A stretch of DNA of 64,000 nucleotides from positions 13,739,578 through 13,803,577 of the forward strand of contig NC_091014.1 in the NCBI RefSeq assembly GCF_041296385.1, read 5' to 3'. The position numbers and the translations under genes are program-made. This document shows positions 40,472 to 53,453 of this stretch, piece by piece. This DNA is from Aphelocoma coerulescens. Lineage: Eukaryota > Chordata > Aves > Passeriformes > Corvidae. The first letter of the stretch is position 1. Each line of letters opens with the position of its first letter. The notes under the pieces are model-generated. The model did not search any database, was not told the origin of the DNA, and saw only the letters and a program-made list of their open reading frames with translations.

Positions 40472-42831
40472 GTGCATGAATGTAAATACCACCCCAGCCC
40501 TGGACCAGCTCTGAGTGGATGCTGAGTGACAGACGAGTTCCTCTCATTCAGAAAGTGTACTGCACATTAATGTTGTCCTGTGTGCTGAAAATGCCTTACT
40601 AATTACATTTTCATCCTAATTAAGCCTTCTTAAGTGCACCTTTTCAACTGCCTTAAAGAACAAAACTACCAAATGTGTGATACATGAAGGAAACCACAGA
40701 GAATATCAGCTAATGAAAAAATCACTAGTCGGTTACCCTTCCTGACCACAGAGTTTAAAAGGATCTGGAATTTATGGTGAAAGCAGAATCTTTTCTTTTT
40801 TACCTTCATTTTCTAGTTCTCTACTGTCTATATACCTGCAAATACAAAATTCCTTCTGATAATTAGTGGCAAGAGAAATTAAAGGGTGTGGTCTTTCATG
40901 AGGCCAAAGCTATGTGACAGATTTAACATAAAGATACCCCCAAAAGGCTACAGCTTAAGCTATTCCATGGTTGATAGAAAGTAGTAAACATTCTTTAAAA
41001 AAAAGGCAATTTCCTTGGATCAATCCCTAAAAAGGGTTATGATTAAATTGGACGTTTGGGAATGAGCTGGAAACTGGATTCTAAAGCCAAGTAGTGCTGA
41101 GCTCAGCAGCAGTCCTCTGGCTCATGCTGGCTTCTACCAGTTACAAAACCAATCTGCATTGTATTTCAAACTCAACACAGGCACATGGGGATATATGATA
41201 CATTTTCAGCTGGAGACTGAAATTTGATTTACTTGGATGTGCATCCACCCCTCTCCTGCTCCATCATACTGAGGACTTTACTGGTTCCTACTGGTACGGG
41301 TTCAGGTATTCTTAAGATATATTCATGACAATCCTGTCATGTAGAGTATTTCCTGCTCAGCCTTTTCTTACCCCTTTTTTATTTGACCTTTTCCATCTGA
41401 TAGGCACAAATGCTGCTAGTGAAATATAAAGACTCATTTTGAAACTTCTGGGAGCCTGCACCCTTCTGTAGTTCACCTGCAGCAGATACCAGGCACTGGG
41501 CTGTGCCAGCAAACATACACCGACCAACCCATTCACCTTACCCTGGTGTTAACCACCCTGGGTCACTGCAAAACTAATCCAAAGAAGATTTCTGTAAATT
41601 TTCATGGAAAGTGAAATGCCTCCATCATTGCAAACTTGCAGCTTTATAGAGGTCCCATCTCCTTGTGCTTCTGCCAGTGAGCAACACATCCCAGTGTACC
41701 AAGTGAGCTGCTACCCTTCCACTCTCTGAATGAAGCTGCAGGGCAGCAACAGGATGGTTTTCATCTGAGGCACCCAATATTTATGCAGTAATTCAGTCAA
41801 GGATTGGATACATTTTTCTTTTTTTTTAAAACCAGTAATTCAAAATAAAAGGATGGATAACCGGTCCTTAGATATATTAACATTGCAGTCAGTTGCAGGT
41901 ACTGATGACTTCAAATACCCCAAAGAACAACTTCGGGTAAAAAGCAAATTTAAATGATGTATTTCTGAGCCTTCTAGGATTTTGATGTCCAATCCATTAA
42001 AAAAACCAAGTTGTTTGCCAAGCTACATGATTGTTCTTATTTTCAACTGAGATTTCCAGAGTTTAATCACAAGTCTCTGGAGATATTTTTGGAGAATTAC
42101 TTTTTAAAAAATAGGAATATGATTTGGAAACACATATCCAGGGGTCCACAGAGGAAGCAGGCTACATTTCCTGCTTGCATTTTTATTGAACCATTTATAT
42201 CAAAAGAAGATTTTTCCTTCATATATTGAACATTGAGATACGAGTTAACAAATTAGGTGTGTTCCAAATTTGCCCTCAACCCAAGCCACAGCCTCCACCA
42301 TAATTTATAGCCACAACTGCACAGTGAAATGTGTAATAACTCACAGCATTTTAAGTAATACAGCATACAACCATGCTGTTGATAATGTGGACTTAATAGC
42401 ATTTACTCTTCATCTGCCCCACCTATTCTCTTTGTACAAATGTGATAAAACCAGCACTGCCTAGGTGTAACTTGGAATGTATCAGGGGGGTTAGTGTTAA
42501 AACCCTTCATTTTTTATTTAGAACCAATAATCACACTTCAGAGAAAGAGCAAGAAAATACTGTGTTAAACATCAGGTTATAGAATAGGGGAAAAAACCAA
42601 AAGTCAAACATGGCTCATCAGAGTATCCACTGGAGTTTTTCATTTCCAAAATTTAAAAGACTATCTCTATATCAGGAGATGAATAAATACACTGCAGTTT
42701 TAAAAAGATTTATTTAATCCCTCATGTTGAGTGTAACATCAACCAGAAAGGTAACTCTAAACTGTAGGGCCATTTTCCTTTGCAGAAATGACTTTTTGCC
42801 CTTTCTTGGTGAAAGAGTAATTTAAACTTAC

Positions 42832-42883
42832 CAAGGGAAAATTGAAGGACGGATGCAGTAGTTGTGTTAAGGCCAGTGGTGGT
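42832..42883 (-). CDS. RELN: Reelin, internal exon w4 (52 nt)
   Basis: This short exon was found by looking for the 17 residues missing between w3 and w5. On the minus strand it has the acceptor tcttcccatag and the donor gtaagt. It runs from phase 0 to phase 1. It encodes TTTGLNTTTASVLQFSL plus one base of the following Gly codon, matching human residues of about 252-268. The N-T-T sequon for N-linked glycosylation is kept. At 52 nt the exon is not a multiple of three, so skipping it would shift the frame. It lies inside the CR-50 epitope region. Confidence 0.95.
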
Positions 42884-45800
42884 CTATGGGAAGAAAAGCA
42901 AATAGTTTTGTTAGGTCAGCAAAAGAATACATTCATCGCTTGTTTTTCTTTGAAAGCATGGAAAATCTCTAGACACCTACATCTCCAGTGCATAGGACTC
43001 TTAATCACCAGCCCTTTCAGGTTGAGTGATCATGGACATTTTTGTTATGTCATTTTGATTATTGAAATCTCATCATATGTCAAAGCCAGAAATTTTTTCC
43101 ACCATACTAATGTCTACAAAAAAAAAGCACATTTTTTTGCAACACTGGCATTTGATCACTGTTTAGAAGATTGAAAAAATGAACTCCGTGGTCTATGGTC
43201 AGCTTAGTGTAAATCTGTACACATGGAATGGTTCTCACTTTTCCCAGCACAGAAAAAGGACTAAAAATGATCATAAATAAATAACAAAAATAACATTAAG
43301 TAAACCTAAAATAATGAAATATTAGGAGGAAACAAGAGAACTTAAATCTTACACACCAAAGCAAACAAAAAACCTTGGTGATACTATAGGGTATGTACAG
43401 TGAAATATTGTAGCAGCAGTTACCCACTGCTGGCATCCAGCCAAGACCTAAAAAGAGACAGAAAACACCAGCAGCTCACCCTATACTCAGAACACCACCT
43501 TCCTTTGAGGCCTCTCTTTCTACCTTCTTTGAATATTTCAGTAGTTCAAGTTAGAATAGTTCTCCTAAAAATGCTATAAAATAAAAAGCCCTAGTGTGTT
43601 GTGAAGGACACCTAATTCTTTTTAATCTATTTTGAAAGTTGGATTTAACAATACTTCTACTTAACAAGCAAGGTATGCTATGGTGGTAATGCAGAAGAGC
43701 AAAAGGGACTGGACTTCTTCCAGTGCCAGTGCACACCTAGTTTTTAGAGGTATTCTTTAAATGATGCCTCTGAAAATAATGGATGGAGATCTGCATGAGT
43801 TGGCATGAGGTTTTGGTGTGTTTTGTTTCTTTTCTACATACTTATTACATACACAAAATAATTTCTTATAAATATTAAGGAATGGGATCTTCACTGAAAT
43901 GCATTGAAGATTAGCTGATAAAAAGACTACATGTCCTAACAGGTAATTTTAGTTTTTAAACAAGAATAGGGATGCTGCATTTACATAACCCCTTAAAAAT
44001 TCAGTCACATTCCCATTTAACTAATTCTGTCAGGATCAATTCAGTATTAGGTATCACACTTATCATGCCAAATAATAAATTGCTTTCTGATTTGAGTTAA
44101 GAGCACCTATTATATTAGTTTTCATTCAATTAATTATGTTGTACAAGTCATAATTTGAAAACAAAACCTTTATTGAGGTTCAGTAGCTCATATCACCAAG
44201 AAATTAAACACATCAGTTATCACAGAAGAGGCATTCATGTAGACTTAGACTGTGTTGTGAATCATTTCAGCAAAGCTTTGGGAAAAAAGCATTAGACTTA
44301 CTAAAAACTTTTTGCAAAATTCTGCATAGGACTGCTTAGTTCAGACACTGCAGAGAGCATGGTAGGGAGCCTTTAGTAGATATTTTTGTTTGCTTGCAAC
44401 ATCTCTGATGCTATACACCTTTCCAGGATTTTGCCAGCTGTAAATTCTCCCCAACAGACAGAGACAGTTGGTATTAAAAACCCTCTGCCCGCAGTAACAG
44501 GTGGCTATTGGAAATCAGAAGAAAAGGAGGAGGTCAAGGTAGCAAACCAGCAGCTGTTAGAGCTGTTGATATAATATATTTTGCAAATGCAACTCTTCTT
44601 GACTAAGTATTTTAAAGCAGTAATTAATGTATTAGGAGCCATTAGCAGGAGCAGAGATTTAATGGTCCATTTCAAGCAGGGACAGAATAGGATTAATGAA
44701 AATCATGGAGAAATGAAAAAGGTTTTAAAATTTGTGACAGAAAGAGATATGTTGAGAAATTGACAAAACAACTACAAATGAGAAACAGATTGGTTCTAAG
44801 ACAACAGGTATGGCCATACTCAAAAATAAAACTAGATCACACCTCTGGCCTGAACACTGTCTTGTGTTAATCCATAATGTTAAGCCATTAGCATGTTCCT
44901 GCAGAAGAATTTGATTTTTCTGCAACACTGCCATAATATTTATAGATACTTTAATTTTTAGGCTGGTAACTGATTATAAGCATGACGATTTTTTCAGCTG
45001 ATTATTTAATCACACTACTTTGGTATCATAACAATTTTTTTTCCAAATTCCTGATGCCACAGTAGTGCTACTTTATCACACATGTGACAAATACAGTCCA
45101 AGACTGGATTTTGAAGCCAGTTCCTGATTGCTAAGGATAGTCTAAATTGCTTATCAGCAGGGAGAAGACAGATAGTGAATGACAGTTCAAAACCCTGGGG
45201 TCTGGGACCCTGGGTTTGTTAAATGTCATAAATAAATTTTTTTCCAAGTAGTGTTACCTGTGCTCAATACTACAACTAAAAATGTAAAAAATGGAAAATC
45301 ATCCTAGTGGTGTGACTTCCCGTTTTCACAGGACATAAATGAATGCATGCCTTCTCAAGGCAGTTAGCAAAGCCTAGCATATTCAAACAGGATGCAAAGT
45401 AGCAGAGAGGCCATTTAACATCCCTGACAGGATTCCCTGGCTGGGGCTGGCTGCGAGGGAAATTCTCCTTTATCTGCAAAATCTCTAAATTAGTTTTATA
45501 TGTGTTTATGACTTTTATGCACCGCATCAGCAATATCTACATTGCATTTGTGTAATTCTGGTCCCAGTTAAGGATGTAAAATTAACAGACTTGTTAATTG
45601 TTAAATGTTAAAATGTTAAATTGTTAAATGTGAAATGTTAAAATTTCAGACTTGTCAGTGTCTGAAATGAAGGGAAGATGCCTGGCCAAAACCACTTCTG
45701 TTTTATGGCCCTCTTCCATGTTTGTTCTTCAAATAGCTCTAATCAGCCTCTCCCTCCATTTAGAAGACTGTTGAAAACATGAAAATTAATTTTGAATTAC

Positions 45801-46542
45801 ATGGGCTTTGATCTGGCCTTTTAATTTTTCAGTTCTTTCCAGAACTCCCCTTTTATGTACATTATTGCAGCTAGCTGCCCAGCATCAGCATGTGGGCATT
45901 GGTTTATGTATTGCAATTCATTTTCCACACCCAGATGACCCCAAGTTAATGCAAATTGTACCAGTTGTTTCTTACAGCAATTCTATGACCAAACTACTCC
46001 CGAACAAAATTAATGCTGTCCCATTCATCATGACTCAATCTGTTACATACACTTCTCTGAGACTGGCAGGTGCTTGCTCCAGGCTGCATTTAAGTCTGTA
46101 GGATGCGTTGTTCACAAGTGATGTTTTACAACCAAATTAACATTTGTCAACAGGGACAAGAAAAAACGGGACAAGACTAATAAAATAATAAAAGAGACAT
46201 GAATCCTGTCTCTATTTAATTGTTGGATATAAAAAGAGAATGATGCCAGTTTGACAACACAGTTCTATGTCCTTGACTTTTCAGTATTTCAGAGATACTT
46301 TAAATGACTTGGATGCATGCTGGATCAAGAGACTGTCCCTTGCAAACTATTGCAATAACCTTTGGTTAGCATCTACCATTTAAAACACTGGGATGTTCCT
46401 GGGTGCATTCTATGGGCTTATCACCTTGCTCCAGAGCCTCTTTGCTAAAAACTGAACTTTCAAAGCACACCAACATCTCTGCAGCTGACATGCTTCATAG
46501 TCTGCAGCCCGAGCCCCAGCAGATGAGGCAGCCTTCACTTAC
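42884..46542 (-). other. RELN: Intron w3-w4, 3659 nt
   Basis: This phase 0 intron contains a GTTAAA-rich cluster at about 45591-45645 flanked by a 9-bp direct repeat. Nothing else is recognisable. Confidence 0.9.
45586..45655. repeat. GTTAAA-rich cluster flanked by 9-bp direct repeats
   Basis: About 50 bp of irregular gttaaat/gttaaaat units lie between two copies of cagacttgt (45586-45594 and 45647-45655). Confidence 0.8.
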
Positions 46543-46639
46543 CAGCTCTCTGGGACCGTATGGCTCGCAGAACGTGGCAGCGTTGCCGTGCATTATCACT
46601 CCGCAGTGCTCCCCAACCTCGCAGTTACTGCACTCAGAC
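46543..46639 (-). CDS. RELN: Reelin, internal exon w3 (start of CR-50 epitope region)
   Basis: The acceptor is ctccctgcag and the donor is gtaagt. The exon starts in phase 2 and ends in phase 0. It encodes 32 complete codons including [20 protein letters not shown] and [11 protein letters not shown], equivalent to human residues of about 220-251. The cysteines of the C-x2-C-x4-C cluster and the FCEPYG cysteine are all kept, as expected for a disulfide-bonded extracellular protein. The published CR-50 epitope, needed for reelin self-association, lies at roughly residues 230-346 and so begins in this exon. Compared with human I see V220 replaced by Ser and N223 by Ser. Confidence 0.97.
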
Positions 46640-49600
46640 CTGCAGGGAGAGCACACCGTGTTCAGAATGGAAACCAGACTGCATGTTTGAGACTGCTGGA
46701 AGCTGTAAAATCAGACTGCTGTGTCTCAGCGCTCAAATTGGGTTGTTTGTTATGATGCTGAACAAAGGTCAGGCAGCTGTAAGAATGATCCACTGCATCT
46801 CCCTCTTGTGAAAGGCCCTGGTGAGTTAGTACTTGCTCTCTGCAAACTGCCCCTCCTCTAAAGAGGGATATCCCTGCTCATTGAATGCAAAACATCTCAC
46901 CATGGGAAACCAAGTTGAAATCTTACATGTATAATTTACCCTGAAGCTACTCTTCTCACAAAATCCTTGTGAACATTTGATTTACCATATGTAAACCCAC
47001 CGTCATGGAGTTACCATAAAGAACAGCTGAGGACAAGGGGCTGGGATCAGCCCCTCTCCTGCTTGCAGGGTTATTTCCCCAAAGGTCAGGCTTGAGGCTG
47101 CAGTGTGACATGGCACTGCTGTTGCTTCTATTTGTATTTGTCATATCCCATATTCCTAGTAACAGAGTTGCCACTCTGCTCACCTTTTAGGGGAAAAACT
47201 ATGAAGAAATATTATGAGAGGCTTCTAAGTGCTGCAGAGACAGGTTAAGTACAGTACACCTCCCCTGATATTTCTTAATTTAATATGAAGGACTTTGTGG
47301 GCAGCCTGACTGCAAAACACAGGAAAAGGGCTGTCTCCCCCACCTTGTAGGATCGGGGGATCAGATCTTGGCATGCGGACCACATTTTCAAAAAATATTA
47401 GATCTACTCCTGGCCCCCAAAAAGCTTCCTGCAGTAGTGATGACCAACATGGCATTTTGGCATCCAAAGCTCAACTTAAACATCAAACGTACAGGGAAAC
47501 ATTTACTCCAGAAAAAAAGTCAGACACAAAAAATGTTTGAGTTGTTTTACCTGTATGAGCTTGCCAATGAAGTAATTCAGCAATTCACATTGATAGCATT
47601 TAGGATTTTGGATTTAAGCACCAAAATAAAATATTCCAATAAAGTAATATAGTTCCAATCAACTTCAGTGAATTAATATTTACTTATAGAAGTCACAGTG
47701 AGCAAATAATTTTATTTCTCAATAAAAGGCAAGAAGAAAGCATGTGAGTGAATAAAATGGTACATTCAGAGAAAGCACAGAAGCAGAGTTCACAGAGGAC
47801 ATGTTTTGTTGCTATCTAAATTTCACCTGATCCCAAAGTTCTGACAACTGAAGAGCAGAGAGACAGGAACTAGAAGAATTCCTGGAATTCTGTAGGATTC
47901 TGGCTGTTACAAAAATTATTTTCATTGTCTGCCTCTACATTTTTGAATTTTATAGTGGAGCAAACTCTTGATATGTGCAAGGAGACAGACAAGGCGGGAA
48001 AATTTTGCCATGAATCTTTGTAGGGACCACTTAGTCCTTCCTGAAAGGTCAGGTTACATAATCCAAGGGGTATTTTAATTCTGTAACTCTCATGTTTCAA
48101 TGAATAAAAAGTGATTCATCTATTCTACTTCTGTAATGTGATCTAGGAAATATTGTCTGGAAATCCAGAAACACTGTCCTGCTAATACAGCAGTTTCATC
48201 ATCGTTTGTCTTTTCTAGGATGACTCTTCTCATACAAAATTGAATGGCTGTTAGTAATCCTGATTCAAACCTTTGTGCTCCCTTTGAAATGCATTACCTT
48301 TGACAATAAACTGCTCATTAGCTTGACAAGAATGCATGAAGAGCAAGATAATTGATCTGCTGTTCCTCAGATCATCGTCGTAGTACTATGTGTTTAGAAA
48401 TGATCCAGTTTGCTCCTCTCCTGGTGCAGACAGGAAAGTTAATTTCTTTTCTATTTATACAAACAGAAGACAGTATTTGCCCTGGCTGGGTGCAGATTTC
48501 TACATTATCTTTCTCACCTGCCTGGTCTAAAATTTTAGCAAATTAAAATCACTTCAACTCTCTCTTCACAGCTGGTCCTCGCTACCACTGCTGACATGTG
48601 TCGCATTTATCGAGATGACTTCTCTGCAGACCTGCCATCACTCTCATCTCTGGCTTAGAGAGTCCCACCTCTCTCTGCTATTGTTCTTCACTTTGCTGAA
48701 GGGGAAACATCTGCTGTTTCCCCACCCCTATTTGTCATTTCTTTACCCTCTACAATACCTGAGTGTGTGGACATTATATTGACTGATGTCTTTTGTGATG
48801 TCTGAACCATAAAGAAGATAAACATCTCAAACTGCCAAGAGATTTTTAAACATAAATCTTTCTGAAGTTTAATCCCACAGTTTTAGTGCAATTTGGAAAC
48901 CACTTTAGGACCTCTCTCTCCTGTCACAAAGCTTTCCTCAACCTCTTTGCCACTGGAAATATCACTGTACCTGTACATTTCTCATATGCCATGAAGAAGT
49001 GATGACCAAGAGAATCTCTATTTCTTATTGATTGATTTTACATGCTCAGCTATTCTTCATATCATCTTTGACAAGTGTGCCTTCTGTAAGTGACTGCTGC
49101 TTGGCTTTGAGATGAAACATGACATCAGATTGGGAAGGAGAGTTTAGCCAGCAATACACTTCTGTACAGGCTCTTTCTCTTTTAAATGTACTGAACCCCC
49201 TTTTTTCTACAGTTCTACTATTAAAACTGTTTTATACAGAAACATACATTAATGCCAACATTTATTCTTTACTAATTTATGCATCTTCTTAACATTAAAT
49301 CATTTATCATCGGTTTAAACAGAATTTTTTTTTTTTTTACATTTGTTCTTGTTTGGCCGGGTTTAGTTCTTATATAGCACCTTCTTTTATACTCTCCACT
49401 GCAGTTTTATGAGGTTACATGGAGGCAAGATGGTCACAGGAACAGGTGTTCAATGGCCTAGACAGTCTTCTTCACACCACACATATTGGACCTCTACTCA
49501 TCCAGCCATTCCCTGGCAAGCAGTACATGGTGCAGATTCCCTTCCCCTACTGAAGAAATCAGTTACTTCCATGGCTCCTGAGCTTTTTGATCTAACAGTG

Positions 49601-52600
49601 TCCTGTCAGTTTTCAGAAGGTCTCATGGACACTAATCATCTGTATTATTGGGCTTCTAATTGAAAAATGCACTAAACATTACTTTCTAGTTAGTTCCACA
49701 AGTCAGCAGTGACCGGCTGAACATGGGCATTGGTGCTTGCATTTACAGTGGTATGGGAATCACTTACCTACCTTAGCTTCCACAGCTAGTACATGTCAGA
49801 TATCTAATATATTGGGCATTTATGATTGTGTGAAGCATATTTATTTCACAAGACTAGAAATCTTTGTAAAGTTGGCGGCAGATAAAACCCAAGAAATGAG
49901 GAAATCTTTGCTTAAGTAAGCAGACTTCTGCCTGTGGGTTGGGGACTTTGGAAATGACCATATTCTGACATGACTGGACACTGGAAGAAAATATTATAAA
50001 CATTAGTTGGACAAACCACACAAGAAAATCCTCAACGTGGGTGGGTTCCCAAGAAAATGAGAAAGAGGAGACATGCTCCCATTCCTGCATTCTCAGCAGA
50101 GAAATCCTCCTTCTTTTTTCTCCTTATGTGTCCACTCCTGTTGCCTCCTTCTCTCCCTGTCCCTTTCCCACTTTAGCACTTTCTCCTGTTTTCTTTCAAT
50201 CACCAAATTTTGATTTAGGTTAGGAACTGTGGTGCTGTGATTTTTCTTTTACAAAGAGCCTTATCCCAACTTTCCCCTTCTCTTCCTTCTGCAGCTCCAA
50301 AAACACTCGTAGCCGCTCCTCCCCTGTTTCTGAGCCTCTAAAGAAACAGATGGCTGCTGGGAAGAATGTGTCTTTTAATGCATTTGAAAGAGCAGAATTC
50401 CATAAAAACCAGGCAGTCACTCTCAAAATCATAGAGTGCCCTTGTGCAAAATACTTATTTGATGTGAGGCCTGTCCCAGCAATGGAGTGACACACAGGCT
50501 CTGCTGGGAAACATAAAATTGGACACACAGAGAGGCTAGAAACTGCTTAGCTGGTGCACTTGGATGGTACATCTCTGCAGAGCTGCACATGCCAGAAGGG
50601 GAGTCAGGAGGAGTGGGAAAATATTCATCACTTCCAAGCCAGTGTTATTTAGGATTTGGGAAGAAAAGGTTGTAGGAAAACACAAACACTTCTCTTTTCA
50701 TCTGTACACAAATAATGGCTTCAGAAACGATAAGGGTGGCTCAGTGTAAGTGGCCCCGTGGCACGGCCCTGCTGGGGTGTCTGCACACACGAGGCAGCTG
50801 CTCCGCACAGACCAGACTGAGCAGGGCTGGAAATACTGCTCCAGGACTCACTGCAATTGTTTGTGATAAAGATGGGATTTTAGCAGCTGCCAGGGGAAAA
50901 AATGCAATTTTAGGGTGGATGGCAACAACTGTTAATAATTCCTGATTTTACTCCCACTAGACAATCAAATGAGAATGAGCTTTCTGCCACTAAGCGGGGT
51001 CTTCACCAGCGGCAGAGCTACTGCAGAAATCCTTTGTGCAGAAAAGCTCACGATAGCTCATTATGGTTTTCTTTTATTTGTGCTACGTCTATTTATTTCA
51101 CTGCTGAAAATGCTGGCTTTCTGCTTTTAAGGGAAAATCTGTTTCAGGATTGTGGTGAGTTTTGGGACTCTCTCCCAGCACTCACCTCTCTGCACTGACT
51201 CATCAAACAAGGTGGGCAAAGTTTATTCCAGAGAGACCAAATCCAAATCCTAGGGACAAAAGGAGCAGAAGACTGGGGGCTCTTTTAGTCTGAAATTTCT
51301 TTGTGGAGACTTCTATAAGCAAGGATGAATTTAAAGTTGAGAGCAATGGATAAATAAATTATGGAGGCTCCCAACAGACAAGCCCTCTGTGAGTTATGAG
51401 GCATCTGCAGGGAAATAATGCCTCTTCTCATTTCTTCCCACTCAAGTCCATTTAACACACTGCTGCTAAAGCTATCTACCTTGGCAGCTATTCTGCAACC
51501 CATTAAGAGTCCTTTATCTGTTCATACCCATAAAGAAAGAGGGGTTTTTATGTTGTAGTATTGCAGGTCCTTAATGCCTCTAGTCCAGAAAAACATTTAA
51601 AGAGCTGATACAAAAGGAACAAAAGAAGCAAAAATTGTAGGCACATATTAAAAACTATTAAAATGAGTATGTACAAAATAAAAATATGCATAAAATTCTG
51701 TAAACTACAGAATCTTTGCATGAGATGGTTAAGCTATGAAAGACCTGCACAGATGGGAAGTTGTGGCAGTCCTTAATAAAAAGGAAAATTAAGTCAAATG
51801 TCACAGAACAAATGTAATAACTAACAAATGTAAGTAAGTGCTAAAATGCTCATCAAGGATTTATTTGGACAAGATAAACTAACTTTGTGTGTCTTGTATG
51901 AATTAAAACAATAAAGTCAGTTATATTTATGAAATAGGATTGGAAGAAATAGAAAACTCAGGGACAATCTTATACACAAAAAGGAGGCTACAACCTTCAA
52001 AAGTTCGTATTAAGACCAAGAGATGGTAATTTATCTGGGTGTTATATACTGTATATATATACTCACTATACAGAATAGAATCAGTTTTGTACAAAGAAAG
52101 ATGTGTAACTTCCTCTTCTGTGACATCGTACACATATATCATATGAAACGGTCCTCTTCCTCTGTGATCAGTGTGGTGCTAAAATTACTAATATTTAGGA
52201 TTCAGAGGTCTGTCTAAGAGTTATCTTTGCTCAAAGAACACTCCTTTTGCCTAAAAGCTAACAATCTGCAACTGTTTCCAACTCCCCTCTTCTGAGCTAA
52301 GGAGGCACCGGGGGGTCGCTCCTGTAGGCTCTACCAACAGTCATCTCTCCATATTGTCCTGTTATTTACTGTTGGACAACTTAGGACTGTGGCAGTGACT
52401 TAAGGAGTCCATCCATCCCAGGGATGGATCTTTCACTTTATTAACATTGAAGTGATTATTTTTCCTCAGCTCTTCCCTTGTTTTCTGAACCAGTGCATGG
52501 GTTGGGTCTCTGCAATCACTTGGCAGAGAATGAGGGAGCAGAGGGAGAAATGAAGTCTGAGAGCTCTCTCACTGTGGTCACAGTTCATAAAGCTGCTGCC

Positions 52601-53374
52601 TGACCTGTCCTAAGCTGTACTTGCCTTATTGTGCATGTGAGTGTTGAGATTCTTCTATAGCACCTACTGGTTAAAGAATGATAACATCTTGTGCTGGCTG
52701 TTTCAGACATAGACTGTGATAATATGAGTGACCCTATTCAGGAATCCCCAAACCTCCCAAACCCTAGCAATTGGGAGTTGCTGCATAGAACTTAGAAGGG
52801 AAAGGTTTTCCTTCTTATACAATACAAATGATTTGAAAAAGTGTGCCTTTCATAAAAAAAAGGAAAAAAAAATTCAACCTTAAACATTTTCATGAAAATT
52901 AGACAGGGGTATTTAATTCAGTTGGGGGTTTTTGGGGGGTTCTCATGATTTTTTTAATCATTTGGAAACACTTCAGTTTGGAAGGAATTTTTGCTATAGT
53001 TAGCTTCACCAAAAACATGTACAACATAAAATTAAAAAAAAATTGAAACAATAAAGTTTAATTATTGAAATTCTTCTCCTTTTTTTGATGAAAAGCTGTG
53101 TTTTCAGGAAACCAAAATACTTATTCATAAATATTCACTGAGCTCAGCTCTAGTCCTTCTATTTTTGGATTAGTTAAAAATTTGAAATCAACAAGAATTT
53201 GTCACCCACTTCAATGGGCTTAGAATTTCTCAGTCCCTCATTAATAAATTAATTAATAAACCAAAATGTTTAGGTCCTAATGAAGCAAACCCACACTTAA
53301 GTTTATACTCCAATAAATATAATGTTTTCATTTGCTCAAATGCATGTAAAGGAGTGCAGAAGTCTGAAACTCAC
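46640..53374 (-). other. RELN: Intron w2-w3, 6735 nt
   Basis: This phase 2 intron is ordinary AT-rich sequence with a T-run near 49326-49339 and short A/T runs near 52850-53060. No gene, RNA or mobile element is recognisable. Confidence 0.9.
49326..49339. repeat. T homopolymer run
   Basis: An uninterrupted run of about 14 T lies in the w2-w3 intron. Confidence 0.9.
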
Positions 53375-53453
53375 CACATGGTAGGATTCAATTCTTGCTG
53401 ATGGTAAGAGTCAAAGTCATCTCGTAAGATAATGCTGTCACTGTGCATTTCAG
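53375..53453 (-). CDS. RELN: Reelin, internal exon w2
   Basis: The acceptor is tttgcag and the donor is gtgagt. The phases are 1 at the start and 2 at the end. The peptide begins [20 protein letters not shown] and continues LNPTM to a split Trp codon. It corresponds to human reelin residues of about 193-219 and differs at only a few positions. The DDFD motif resembles the start of reelin sub-repeats, which open with a similar D-x-F segment. The exon belongs to the region between the reeler domain and reelin repeat 1. Its neighbours are w1, 1.6 kb upstream in the transcript, and w3, 6.7 kb downstream. Confidence 0.96.

Larger units (their letters stand above)
28136..42831 (-). other. RELN: Intron w4-w5, 14696 nt
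   Basis: This phase 1 intron is the longest complete one in the window. It contains a short CR1 3' end near 38.4 kb, a GAT/ATA simple repeat near 37.1 kb and a perfect 7-bp inverted repeat at 40453-40471. Two stretches, about 32.7-32.9 kb and 40.2-40.7 kb, look like candidate conserved regulatory DNA. No coding potential beyond chance frames. Confidence 0.88.
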
